This document shows, one piece after another, positions 17,935 to 26,472 of a stretch of 64,000 bases of DNA. Every line of letters begins with the position of its first letter. Within the stretch, counting starts at the first letter, position 1. Source of the DNA: Chamaesiphon minutus PCC 6605. Its GTDB lineage: Bacteria > Cyanobacteriota > Cyanobacteriia > Cyanobacteriales > Chamaesiphonaceae. The notes beneath the pieces were generated by a model that worked only from the letters and a program-made list of their open reading frames with translations, was not told where the DNA came from and searched no databases. Both the position numbers and the translations under genes were made by a program. The stretch is from the NCBI RefSeq assembly GCF_000317145.1, contig NC_019697.1, positions 2,480,001 through 2,544,000 of the forward strand. Reading direction: 5' to 3'.

Positions 17935-18489
17935 ATGCCATTAGGAAAAGAACCAGCCAAACTCATTCAAAATAAGCTACATTATCAAGGCCGTAAATTT
18001 ACATTTAGTGTCGATAAGATCGAACTACCGAATGGTGTCACTGGCGAATGGGAATGCATTCACCATCCCGGCGGCGCATTAGCAGTACCAATTACTGATG
18101 ACGGAAAATTAGTAGTAGTCAAACAATATCGCTACCCGACTCAAGGCAGAATTTTAGAATTCCCCGCCGGGACATTAGAAGTAGGCGAAGATGCCGCAAC
18201 GACAATCGCGCGCGAAATTGAAGAAGAAACGGGATATCGCGCCAGCAAATGGCACAATTTAGGTGAATTTTTTCTCGCGCCTGGTTATTGCGATGAAATT
18301 ATTTATGCTTATCTAGCGCAAGATTTAGAAAAATTAGCCGTCCAACCTGCGGGCGATGCCGATGAAGATATTAGTATCATGCTTATGACTCCTAGCGAAT
18401 TTGAAGCGGCGATTTATAGTGGCGAACCGATCGATGCTAAATCGATCGCTGCTTATTTTCTCGCCAAACCACTATTAAATTTAAGTTAG
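17935..18489 (+). CDS. Nudix hydrolase, ADP-ribose pyrophosphatase-like
   Basis: 184 aa. The complete Nudix box starts near residue 82 (GTLEVGEDAATTIAREIEEE, then TGY), with the REIEEE metal ligands. Upstream are VVVKQYRYPTQGRILEFPAG, typical of ADP-ribose pyrophosphatases (E-F-P-A-G), and FFLAPGYCDEIIYAYLAQ downstream. It likely hydrolyses ADP-ribose or related nucleoside diphosphate sugars. The ATG follows an AAAACAC leader without a clear Shine-Dalgarno. Confidence 0.92.
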   Translation: MPLGKEPAKLIQNKLHYQGRKFTFSVDKIELPNGVTGEWECIHHPGGALAVPITDDGKLVVVKQYRYPTQGRILEFPAGTLEVGEDAATTIAREIEEETGYRASKWHNLGEFFLAPGYCDEIIYAYLAQDLEKLAVQPAGDADEDISIMLMTPSEFEAAIYSGEPIDAKSIAAYFLAKPLLNLS

Positions 18490-18708
18490 TCAGGGCAAGT
18501 TTTCGCTCTACGCTCGGCTCTACTCGTCAAGAATGGTTAACTATCGTTGCACGCATAGGAGCGATCGTTTGATAATAGCAAGTGAGTAGTTAATTAGAAT
18601 CGACTCTGCTCACCTTGAAATTTTACCTTCTAGGCACACTAGGCATCAGCAGCAGTGTCGCTAGACAGCTTGCTACAGCAAACTTTTCGATCTTAGGCAT
18701 CCCCCTAA

Positions 18709-18753
18709 AACCTCAAGCCTCAAGCCTAATCCCTAATCCCTATCCCCTAACCT
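18709..18753. repeat. CCTCAAG / CCCTAAT short tandem repeats in a 5' leader
   Basis: C-rich units end 3 bp before the ATG of the 40-aa gene. Confidence 0.85.
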
Positions 18754-18756
18754 AAC

Positions 18757-18879
18757 ATGAGCGTTCAAATCATCTTACCAATCCTGACCATTCCCTTCAT
18801 TCTTGGTGCCCTATTCTTCGGTACCCGCAACGGCTTCTATGATTCCGACAAATATCATGGTAACGGCTCGGCTCACTAG
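18757..18879 (+). CDS. Small single-span membrane protein (40 aa)
   Basis: ATG 18757 to TAG 18877-18879. Hydrophobic N-terminal half (ILPILTIPFILGALFFG) forms one transmembrane helix. It is followed by the charged, Tyr/His/Gly-rich tail TRNGFYDSDKYHGNGSAH. The strong hydrophobic/polar split, absence of rare composition and repeat-bounded position make it a real gene. It looks like one of the tiny subunits of photosynthetic or NDH-1 membrane complexes, but I cannot match it securely to a named subunit. It lies 92 bp upstream of the MBL-fold gene. Confidence 0.75.
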   Translation: MSVQIILPILTIPFILGALFFGTRNGFYDSDKYHGNGSAH

Positions 18880-18971
18880 ATCTCGACCTACAGTTGGCGC
18901 ATCCGCGCTCGCTGTAGGTAATCGCTTCGGATCTTGACATAGCGGCGTCGGCTTTATTCTGGACTTTTCCC

Positions 18972-20588
18972 TTGTCTACCCTGTCCCATTCTGGTAATGA
19001 AGATCTAGTTTGCTTGCCCTATGGCGTCGGCCATAGTGATGAGGGCGTGTGTTTGCTCGTCAAAATGGGGCCGTATCGGATCTTACTCGATTGTGGCTTG
19101 AGAGACATTACGCCCCTGATCGGCGTCGATGGACAGCCGATTTGCGATTTAGTCATCTGTAGCCACGCTCACGCGGATCATGCTAGAGGCTTGCTAGATC
19201 TACATCGTGCTTTTCCTCAGTTACCAATTTATACCAGTGAAGTCACCAGCCATTTGCTACCGCTAAATTGGTTGGATGACAAAGCTGACGTCCCACATCT
19301 GAGCCAAGCTTTGCCCTGGCGACGCTCGATCGAGTTTGCAGATGGTTTATCGGCGGAACTATTTCCCGCCGGACATTTGCCCGGTGCGGCGGCAGTGTTA
19401 TTAACTTATACCGGATTTTATCAGTCCTATAGTATCTTCTACACGGGCGACTTTTTCTTATCCAATTCCCGCTTGGTAGAAGGTTTGCACCTAGACGCGA
19501 TTCGGAATCTCAACCCCGATGTCTTAATTATCGAGGGTAGTTATGGCACCGCGCGCCATCCCCATCGCCGCAAACAAGAAAATACCCTGATGGCACGGAT
19601 CGATCGGGCGATCGGCCAACAGCAATCGATTATACTACCAGTAACTCAGCTCGGTCTGGCACAAGAATTACTAATTCTCCTGCGCTCTCACCATCTATTT
19701 ACCGGACGCGATATCGATATTTGGGTAGATAGCACGATCGCCGCAGCTTATGATGCTTATTTACCACTGCTGGATCATTTTCCGCCGTCGGTGCAAAACT
19801 TTGCCCGTCATCAGTCCCTATTTTGGGATGAAAAAGTTCGCCCGCACGTCCGCCAGCTTACCCCAGAAACTTTACCAAATATCCATCAACGGCAGTGTAT
19901 TATCATCACCGAAAAATACACGGATCTCGATACTTATACCAAGGGACATCCCTTGCCTTGGCTGGTATTGTTGCCTTCCTCGCCACACGGGATGACAATA
20001 TACCCCCCCACAACTCCAGAAATGGCAGTTGAAACCTACCTGTTGAGCGAACACTCCGATGGAGCAGGTACCGCACAGCTCATCCATAATATCCGCCCCA
20101 AACATGTCATGTTCGTTCACGGTTCGGCTCCTTATTTAGCAGATCTGACAGGCTTAGAAGAGTTACAAAACCGCTATCATCTTCACTCCCCATCCGCCGG
20201 AACTTTAGTCTCGCTGCCGATTGGCGAAACATTCATCCAACCCGCACCGCCGACAGATCCCAATTACGAGGGCGAATTAATCGAACTAGAGCGCGAAATT
20301 AATATTACCCTACCAAATGCGATCGCCAGCGATCCCCGCTGGCACAATTTCGCCGATACCGGATCGATCGAAGCCAGATGGCAAGGCGAAGAAATCGTCC
20401 TCAGAGGCATTTCACCGCGAGAAATTCTCGCCCGACAGCAAGAACTAAATCTCGATCCTGGCACCCCCTGCTGCGGTAACTGTCGTTTTCAACGCGGCTC
20501 ACGCTGTTATAATAATCGATCGCCACTCCACAACTTTAAAGTCACCCCAGATGGCTTTTGTCCAGCATTTGAAGCAGGTAGAGGCTAG
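18972..20588 (+). CDS. MBL-fold (beta-CASP-like) hydrolase with a four-cysteine C-terminal tail
   Basis: 538 aa, probably starting at TTG 18972, as no ATG precedes the conserved block LVCLPYGVGHSDEGVCLLV. Metallo-beta-lactamase motifs: ICSHAHADHARG (HxHxDH), FPAGHLPGAAAV (His), FYTGDFFLSNSRLVEG (Asp) and MFVHGSAPYLADL. The inserted segment and C-terminal His resemble CPSF/RNase J-like beta-CASP enzymes, which cut RNA. A separate C-terminal module has CCGNCRFQRGSRCYN and a later Cys in DGFCPAF, a possible metal or Fe-S site. Cyanobacteria conserve such a protein; its substrate is not known. Confidence 0.82.
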   Translation: MSTLSHSGNEDLVCLPYGVGHSDEGVCLLVKMGPYRILLDCGLRDITPLIGVDGQPICDLVICSHAHADHARGLLDLHRAFPQLPIYTSEVTSHLLPLNWLDDKADVPHLSQALPWRRSIEFADGLSAELFPAGHLPGAAAVLLTYTGFYQSYSIFYTGDFFLSNSRLVEGLHLDAIRNLNPDVLIIEGSYGTARHPHRRKQENTLMARIDRAIGQQQSIILPVTQLGLAQELLILLRSHHLFTGRDIDIWVDSTIAAAYDAYLPLLDHFPPSVQNFARHQSLFWDEKVRPHVRQLTPETLPNIHQRQCIIITEKYTDLDTYTKGHPLPWLVLLPSSPHGMTIYPPTTPEMAVETYLLSEHSDGAGTAQLIHNIRPKHVMFVHGSAPYLADLTGLEELQNRYHLHSPSAGTLVSLPIGETFIQPAPPTDPNYEGELIELEREINITLPNAIASDPRWHNFADTGSIEARWQGEEIVLRGISPREILARQQELNLDPGTPCCGNCRFQRGSRCYNNRSPLHNFKVTPDGFCPAFEAGRG

Positions 20589-20716
20589 GTTTTAGGCTTT
20601 AGGCTTTAGGCTTTAGGCTTTAGGTTTTGGAGCTGCGTTTCAATCCGCAATCTGCAATCTGCAATCCAAAATCTCCTCCCCACTCCCCCACTCCCCACTC
20701 CCCCACTCCCCCACTC
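20589..20716. repeat. Tandem heptamers (TTTAGGC) changing to C-rich repeats before thiG
   Basis: Right after the MBL stop: five TTTAGGC units (G-rich sense). Then CAATCTG units, then CCCCACT units reaching the ATG of thiG (C-rich sense). Confidence 0.93.
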
Positions 20717-20718
20717 CC

Positions 20719-21513
20719 ATGGATCGACCCCTAATTATTGCAGGCAAAACCTTTAACTCGCGGCTGATGACGGGTACGGGCAAATATCGCAGCATCGAAC
20801 AGATGCAGCACAGTATTCTCGCCAGCGGTTGCGAGATTGTCACCGTCGCCGTGCGCAGAGTCCAAACCAAAGCCGCCGGACATGAAGGCTTGGCAGAAGC
20901 GATCGATTGGACTAAAATCTGGATGCTGCCCAATACCGCTGGCTGTCAGACTGCCGAAGATGCCGTGCGGGTAGCGAGATTGGGTCGAGAGATGGCCAAA
21001 TTATTGGGACAGGAAGATAATAACTTCGTCAAACTCGAAGTAATTCCTGACGGTAAATATCTCTTACCAGATCCGATCGGTACCCTCCAGGCAGCCGAAC
21101 AACTCGTCAAAGAAGGCTTCGCCGTACTCCCCTATATTAATGCCGATCCACTGCTTGCCAAGCGGCTAGAAGAAGCCGGATGTGCGACAGTTATGCCCTT
21201 GGGTTCCCCGATCGGATCGGGACAAGGGATTAGAAATCTCGCCAATATCCAAATCATCATCGAAAATGCCAAAGTCCCCGTTGTCGTCGATGCGGGCATC
21301 GGCACCCCCAGCGAAGCCGCCCAAGCCATGGAAATCGGCGCAGATGCCCTCTTAATCAATACCGCGATCGCCTGTGCCGAGAATGCTCCGCTGATGGCCG
21401 AAGCGATGGGTTTAGCAGCCGTTGCGGGACGGTTGGGATACCTGGCAGGGAGAATACCTGTTGCCAAAGTTGCGATCGCCAGTTCGCCGATGACAGGAAC
21501 AATAACCTCGTAG
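20719..21513 (+). CDS. thiG: Thiazole synthase
   Basis: 264 aa, stand-alone. ThiG makes the thiazole phosphate of thiamine from deoxyxylulose phosphate, the ThiS thiocarboxylate and dehydroglycine. Signatures: [78 protein letters not shown] and LINTAIACA. The catalytic lysine lies in the VKLEVIPD region. Some cyanobacteria fuse thiO to thiG; here it is not fused and thiS is not adjacent. No TPP riboswitch is seen in the short leader, which consists of repeats. Confidence 0.96.
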   Translation: MDRPLIIAGKTFNSRLMTGTGKYRSIEQMQHSILASGCEIVTVAVRRVQTKAAGHEGLAEAIDWTKIWMLPNTAGCQTAEDAVRVARLGREMAKLLGQEDNNFVKLEVIPDGKYLLPDPIGTLQAAEQLVKEGFAVLPYINADPLLAKRLEEAGCATVMPLGSPIGSGQGIRNLANIQIIIENAKVPVVVDAGIGTPSEAAQAMEIGADALLINTAIACAENAPLMAEAMGLAAVAGRLGYLAGRIPVAKVAIASSPMTGTITS

Positions 21514-21543
21514 GTTGGGTAGAGCAAAGCGAAACCCAACATG
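21510..21543. repeat. Dispersed GTTGGGT...ACCCAAC hairpin repeat
   Basis: Inverted arms 21514-21520 and 21534-21540 overlap the thiG stop codon. This is a widespread cyanobacterial interspersed repeat. Confidence 0.75.
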
Positions 21544-21610
21544 CTCGCAGATCGATAATAAGATCGAACGGTCGCCGATGGAGTGGTTAAATAGTGCTTT
21601 AGAGTGCAGT

Positions 21611-22747
21611 CTATTTTAATCCAGCCAGCGACGCACCCGCAGCTTTGAGTAATTCGATTGCTTTGCCGTATCCTGCTAACGTTGCTAACATTAGTGCTGT
21701 ATTTCCTTCACTATCTTTGAGATCGAGATTAGCACCAGCTCTAATCAAAACTTTTAGGGCTGGGCGATAGTTATTATTGAACATTAACGCTGTTTTACCG
21801 TATTCTCCTTGAAGATCGATATTTGCGCCGCGATCGATTAATAACTGAATCGTGCGATCTCGATTTGCAATAATACTATTAACTGCGTGCATCAGCGCAG
21901 TCATCCCCACACCTAATCTTCCTTCTTCGTCACTTATAGCATCGCTCGTTAGATCGAGATTAGCACCAGCATCGATTAGCGTTTCAATAACGCTATCTCG
22001 CCCATAGTAAGCTGCAAACATCAGAGCTGTTTGACCTTTAGATCCGATCTCATCAATATTGATACCGCTGGCTATTGCTTGTCGAACTGCTGTCAAATCT
22101 CCCAACTTTGCATTTTCAATAAATTGCTCGATATCTTTTCTTTGTTCTCTTTCGACTTTCTTAATTTGTTGCTCTAACTCTGGCTGGCAATATTTATCTG
22201 CATATTCACGCGTTTCTCGATTGACTAAGGGATAGAGATAGTCATAAATATCTCGATTTCCGATCTCAGCCGCGATCGAGAGTGCGCCACCATAACTTAA
22301 ATTGACTTCCGCACCAGCTTCAACTAATAGCTTTACCATTGCTAAATTACCATATTTAGCCACGGTCATAATTATGCGCCGATCGTTTTCACCTTCTTGA
22401 TTGATATCAGCTCCAGCAGCTAATAATAGCTGAAAAATATCAATATCATTTTGTCTAGCGGCTAATTCTAGGCTGTTATAACTGATATCGCCAGCATCTG
22501 GAGAGGCTCCAGCATCGAGTAAGATCTTAACTAAATCGCTACGATTTTGTTCGATCGCGACCCCCAGTGCCCATCCCTCAATACACGCATCAAATCGATC
22601 GACATCGATACCTCGATCGATGAGATTCTGTACTGCATTGGCATCTCCACTTAAAACTGCCGCAACCAATGGAGTCTCAGATTCTGACGATTCGTAAGGA
22701 TCTTCGTACTCATCATCACGTTTGTAATCGATCGATTTATCAGCCAT
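21611..22747 (-). CDS. Ankyrin-repeat protein
   Basis: 378 aa. Ankyrin repeats are seen as LVAAVLSGDANAVQNLIDRG, LLDAGASPDAG, LLLAAGADINQEG, LLVEAGAEVNLS, QTALMFAAYYGRDSVIETLI, MTALMHAVNS and NTALMLATLAGYGKAIELLK. This is about nine repeats in two blocks, split by a charged helical segment (QQIKKVEREQRKDIEQFIEN). No signal peptide, so cytosolic. Ankyrin arrays bind proteins; the partner is unknown. It sits 17 bp downstream of the Rpn-like gene start-to-stop line in the same direction and may be co-transcribed with it. Confidence 0.93.
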   Translation of the reverse strand: MADKSIDYKRDDEYEDPYESSESETPLVAAVLSGDANAVQNLIDRGIDVDRFDACIEGWALGVAIEQNRSDLVKILLDAGASPDAGDISYNSLELAARQNDIDIFQLLLAAGADINQEGENDRRIIMTVAKYGNLAMVKLLVEAGAEVNLSYGGALSIAAEIGNRDIYDYLYPLVNRETREYADKYCQPELEQQIKKVEREQRKDIEQFIENAKLGDLTAVRQAIASGINIDEIGSKGQTALMFAAYYGRDSVIETLIDAGANLDLTSDAISDEEGRLGVGMTALMHAVNSIIANRDRTIQLLIDRGANIDLQGEYGKTALMFNNNYRPALKVLIRAGANLDLKDSEGNTALMLATLAGYGKAIELLKAAGASLAGLK

Positions 22748-22764
22748 CTACTCTATCTCTATTT

Positions 22765-23685
22765 TCACCCATTTAGATCTAACCAAGCTGTCAGATCGTT
22801 AACTGTGGTAAAGTCTAAAGCTGCATCATATAAAGTTTCTAGCTGCTCTAAAGATAATTCCATCACCCTTACTAATACCTCTGCGGAGACAGCACCTACT
22901 CGTTTCTTTAACAAGCGCAGCACGAAATCTTGCCGACCCTTAATTTCGCCTCTCTGTTCGCCTCTTTGTTCGCCAATTTGTTGCGCTTCCTGAATCTTTT
23001 CTAAATACAAAGGTGATAACTGCATAATTAACTCCTGCTCTTCTGGTTCGATAGTTTCTCTGGCTTCTAGGATAACTTTCAGATTACCCAGTAAATCTAA
23101 AGCATTATTTCGATAGGGATGCTCGGCTGGTAGTGCCGCTACTTCTCGAACGGCTCGTTCTTGCACTTTGCCCTTACCCAATAGTCTAACCCACAGAGTT
23201 GTTGGTGTCTGGGGTAGTTGATGAATAACGATGATGCCTGTCTTGAGAGTTGGACTCAGTAGATAGATACCTTCGTCCCACTTTTCTAGCTCTAATTTAG
23301 CACCGAGTCCTTCTAGAATTTGGGCGGATAGGGTGGGTGTTAAAATCCAGAGATTGGGTAAAAGATCGTCGCCTAGTTCTGGTTGGGATTGTCTTTTGGC
23401 ATCCCTGAGCAGGTAGCTATGCAAGTCGTATAGTTTGGACATGCAGGCGCGAATTTGCGGTACTTTGACGGAATTGCGAAAGGGTTCAAAGATGACGGTG
23501 GTTTTCGCGCATTCTGCGAGTATTCCTAATTCTTGGATGGGTGAAAGTTGGGGGTCGGGGATGAAATAGACATCGACTTCCCGGACTTCGCCACTAATTT
23601 TTAGAGAGGTTTGCACTTGACCTAAAGGCGATAGCAATGACTCTAGAAAATCTTTGGCGAATTGGTCGTGGGGAAATCGAGTCAT
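22765..23685 (-). CDS. Rpn-like PD-(D/E)XK nuclease-family protein
   Basis: 306 aa from ATG 23685 (MTRFPHDQFAK); the longer frame adds an unconserved tail. Intact paralogue of the frameshifted gene at 10946-11793. Nuclease-like core: GEVREVDVYFIPDP (E..VD) and VIFEPFRNSVKVPQIRAC. C-terminal part: LMQLSPLYLEKIQEAQQ, a Gly/Glu/Arg-rich repeat (GEQRGEQRGEIKG), then the helical tail VMELSLEQLETLYDAALD ending AWLDLNG. Such proteins are numerous in cyanobacteria and related to Rpn recombination-promoting nucleases; 'flagellar assembly protein H' is a misnomer. Located between ankyrin and ruvB genes. Confidence 0.8.
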   Translation of the reverse strand: MTRFPHDQFAKDFLESLLSPLGQVQTSLKISGEVREVDVYFIPDPQLSPIQELGILAECAKTTVIFEPFRNSVKVPQIRACMSKLYDLHSYLLRDAKRQSQPELGDDLLPNLWILTPTLSAQILEGLGAKLELEKWDEGIYLLSPTLKTGIIVIHQLPQTPTTLWVRLLGKGKVQERAVREVAALPAEHPYRNNALDLLGNLKVILEARETIEPEEQELIMQLSPLYLEKIQEAQQIGEQRGEQRGEIKGRQDFVLRLLKKRVGAVSAEVLVRVMELSLEQLETLYDAALDFTTVNDLTAWLDLNG

Positions 23686-23793
23686 AAAGCTGGGCAGATT
23701 GAGTTGAAGTCGGACTAATTTGGCTCTTTTAAATATTTGACGCTCGTATTCAACACAATCTTTGCATCGCATCCAAATGCGATCGAGATGTTC

Positions 23794-24936
23794 TCAATCT
23801 TCGAGCAAAGATAACTGCTCGCTGTTATCGTTTCCCCCTTTCAAACCCAAATGCTTCCGCGCTGCTGCTGTCACCACCCGTCCGCGTGGCGTGCGGTGGA
23901 GATAGCCAATTTGGAGTAGATAAGGTTCGTAGACTTCTTCGATCGTATGACTATCTTCGCCTGTAGATGCGGCTAGAGCTTCCAATCCTACGGGGCCACC
24001 ATTAAACTGCTCGGCCATCGTGGTGAGTAATAATCGATCGACCCAATCTAAGCCCAACGGATCGACATTATAAATCTCCATGGCGGCACTGGCGATCGCG
24101 CCATCAATTTCGGTGTGAGCTTTGACTTGAGCGTAATCGCGCACCCGTTTGAGCAAGCGATTGGCAATTCGTGGCGTACCGCGCGAGCGTCTGGCAATTT
24201 CTGCTGCACCTTCTTCAGTTACCACTGTCTGAAGGATATCTGCCGTGCGTTGGACGATGAGCGTTAGTTCGTCCACTTCATAAAAGCGTAACTTCTGCAC
24301 CAGTCCAAATCTGTCGCGCAGTGGCGATGTCAGCGAACCAACTTTGGTGGTCGCGCCGACGAGCGTAAATTTAGGTAGGGGAATACTCCGAATTTTGGCA
24401 GTATTACCTTTACCCACCGTAATATCTAACCGAAAATCTTCCATCGCAGGATAGAGAATTTCTTCCGTCATTCGGGGTAAGCGATGAATCTCGTCGATAA
24501 AGAGAATATCTCCCGGCTGCAATGCCATGAGAATCCCCACGATATCGCGCGGACGTTCTAAGGCTGGAGCTGCGGTAATCTTACAATTTACGCCCATTTC
24601 GGACGCGAGAATTAGGGACATGGTAGTTTTGCCCAGTCCTGGCGGCCCGTACAATAACAAGTGATCGAGCGATTCTTGACGGACTTTGGCTGCTTGGATG
24701 GCAATATCGAGAACGCCTTTGAGATCTTTTTGACCGATATATTCTTTGAGGCTACTAGGTCTGAGGCTTTCTTCCTGGATTTTTTCTTCAGGATTGGTAA
24801 TATCGGCTTGCAGGATCTCAGTGTCGGCAGCAGCTTGTTGGGTAGGGGTAGCAGTTGGTTTGGGAGTAGCGTTCTTCCTCTGCTTGGCTGGCTGTTCGGC
24901 ATCGGCGGCTGGCTGTTTGGAAGAGATAATTGCCAT
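23794..24936 (-). CDS. ruvB: Holliday junction branch migration helicase RuvB
   Basis: 380 aa. RuvB is the AAA+ motor that moves Holliday junctions with RuvA. Signatures: [30 protein letters not shown] (Walker A), [12 protein letters not shown] (Walker B), [20 protein letters not shown] (sensor 1 and arginine finger), [16 protein letters not shown] (sensor 2), and the C-terminal winged helix [20 protein letters not shown]. An extra Ala/Thr/Gln-rich N-terminal extension of about 55 residues is usual for cyanobacterial RuvB. Confidence 0.97.
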   Translation of the reverse strand: MAIISSKQPAADAEQPAKQRKNATPKPTATPTQQAAADTEILQADITNPEEKIQEESLRPSSLKEYIGQKDLKGVLDIAIQAAKVRQESLDHLLLYGPPGLGKTTMSLILASEMGVNCKITAAPALERPRDIVGILMALQPGDILFIDEIHRLPRMTEEILYPAMEDFRLDITVGKGNTAKIRSIPLPKFTLVGATTKVGSLTSPLRDRFGLVQKLRFYEVDELTLIVQRTADILQTVVTEEGAAEIARRSRGTPRIANRLLKRVRDYAQVKAHTEIDGAIASAAMEIYNVDPLGLDWVDRLLLTTMAEQFNGGPVGLEALAASTGEDSHTIEEVYEPYLLQIGYLHRTPRGRVVTAAARKHLGLKGGNDNSEQLSLLED

Positions 24937-25258
24937 ATCAGATCGGAGATGAGCGATTTATCTTAATTATCTCAATTAATAGTCACACAATCCAGATTAC
25001 TTCATCTCTACGCCGGAGTCCCGATCGGGCAGGCATACTATTACCTATTGCTGTTGCTACAACACGAACAAACTGATACAGTCATGGTATTTCCCCGATC
25101 GACATGTTGGCTGACAACATCGGCTTGTCGATCGAGTATCGCATCGCAAGGCTAAAAACGTTAAGTATCGATTATCCGTAGGATAGGCTTTGCCAACGAA
25201 TGCTTGAGAGCGCAAGATTTTGAGCATCCGTCAACTTCAACCACAATGGTGAACCCCC
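24937..25258. other. Divergent spacer between ruvB and the coiled-coil gene
   Basis: 322 bp holding the promoters of both directions. A TGTTGGCTGACAACA palindrome is at about 25108-25122 and a GGCTTTGCCAACGAA dispersed repeat near 25187. No RNA gene recognised. Confidence 0.6.
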
Positions 25259-25828
25259 GTGAATAAAAATCAATCTACCAATATCTCGACACTCAAAGCC
25301 GAAGTCGCTCGGTTTCGGGAAGAACTCAATACTCGCGACAAACTCGTCCAGCAACTGTCTCAAGAGCTGTTTCGACTAGTCAAAGATAACACTCCATATG
25401 CGCCCAGACCAGAAGTAGCTGGCGATTATCGTGCGGAAGTGCGGTTGCTGCGCGAACAATTGCAAGGCGTCGAACAACAAGTTCACTTTTATCAAGAACA
25501 GCTCCAACGCAGGGATTTAGAGATCCAACAACTGCGTCAAACGATCCGCGAACTAACAGAACGCGGCCAAATGTTGGAGCAAGTGATTCGGGAGCTACCC
25601 AAGGTTTATACGCGCAAATTTGCCGAGCGGTTGGCACCGATTAAGAACAAGATTATGTCATTGCAGATCGAAAATCGCCAGCTTCAAGCTGAATTAGTCG
25701 CCGTCACAGATCGGATCGCCGCCAGAGGAATAAATCTCGACCCGTCGGTGCCCAATCTTAAGTTGGATTTACCCAATATCACTCTTCAGCAGTCACAGCA
25801 GCCATTGACAGTCCTCAGTCATGCCTAG
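25259..25828 (+). CDS. Coiled-coil protein, cyanobacterial conserved type
   Basis: 189 aa starting at GTG 25259; the ATG at 25246 closes after six codons. Nearly the whole of residues 5-150 is heptad-like (LKAEVARFREELN, VRLLREQLQGVEQQVHFYQE, LEIQQLRQTIRELTERGQML, LAPIKNKIMSLQIENRQLQA). No enzyme motif. Its last 8 bp overlap the next ORF, so the pair is translationally coupled and the products may act together. Homologues are known only as hypothetical cyanobacterial proteins. Confidence 0.78.
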   Translation: MNKNQSTNISTLKAEVARFREELNTRDKLVQQLSQELFRLVKDNTPYAPRPEVAGDYRAEVRLLREQLQGVEQQVHFYQEQLQRRDLEIQQLRQTIRELTERGQMLEQVIRELPKVYTRKFAERLAPIKNKIMSLQIENRQLQAELVAVTDRIAARGINLDPSVPNLKLDLPNITLQQSQQPLTVLSHA

Positions 25829-26432
25829 AACTGTGGTGATTCTGGATGAGACGCCAGATAGTCAAAGGTTGGGTGTAGCGATGTTGGGAGCCATCGGCGA
25901 ACTAGTTGATTCGGTGCAGTTTGTAGCTGTGGCGGAATTACCAGCAGTTGCCGATCCCAAGACGATTTATTGTCCGTTAACATTGGATGTCCCGCCGACT
26001 TTTGAATTTTGGGGTCGAGCGATCGGTAGATCTTGCCAAGAAATCGAGCGACTCCGCGACCTAGTCGCCACTACAACCGATGTCAAAGTCGGCGATGGAG
26101 GAAATCTGTGGTTGCCTGTAATTTGGACGGCTCAAGACCCAATTTATGGGGAGGTTATCGGTGGGATTGAAGAGGATCGAGATCGGCAACCGATACAGCG
26201 GTTTGGCGAACGATTGCTGACAGAACTGAGCGCGCCACCCGCCACTTATTTAGTGCAGTTCGATCGGGATCGAGCGGGGATGATATTCGATCGATTGTTT
26301 CCCTTTCCAGCGGTACCCGCGATAGGCAGTATCGGGCAGCAACTAGATCTATTCGCTTGTCATTGGCGGTGTATCACCCACCAATCGATCGTACTTGGAG
26401 ATGCAAATATGCGATCGATCGCCGACGAATAG
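25821..26432 (+). CDS. Unknown conserved protein, coupled to the coiled-coil gene
   Basis: 203 aa, ATG overlapping the previous stop. I do not recognise the family. Features: N-terminal TVVILDETPDSQRLGVAMLG, LPVIWTAQDPIYGEVIGG, ATYLVQFDRD and C-terminal FACHWRCITHQSIV with Cys/His pairs. No membrane segment. Its stop codon lies in an inverted repeat shared with the lnt stop (26430-26472). Confidence 0.7.
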   Translation: MPRTVVILDETPDSQRLGVAMLGAIGELVDSVQFVAVAELPAVADPKTIYCPLTLDVPPTFEFWGRAIGRSCQEIERLRDLVATTTDVKVGDGGNLWLPVIWTAQDPIYGEVIGGIEEDRDRQPIQRFGERLLTELSAPPATYLVQFDRDRAGMIFDRLFPFPAVPAIGSIGQQLDLFACHWRCITHQSIVLGDANMRSIADE

Positions 26433-26472
26433 TTGAGAGTTGGGCTAACACCAAAATTTCTGCTCTCAACTA
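26430..26472. terminator. Inverted repeat spanning two convergent stop codons
   Basis: Arms TAGTTGAGAG (26430-26439) and CTCTCAACTA (26463-26472). The TAG of the plus-strand gene and the TGA of lnt lie within the arms. Likely a bidirectional terminator or mRNA 3'-end hairpin. Confidence 0.6.

Noticed and set aside
20589-20718. TPP riboswitch ahead of thiG
   Set aside because: The leader is short tandem repeats; no conserved THI-box core (CUGAGA, ACCUGA) is seen.
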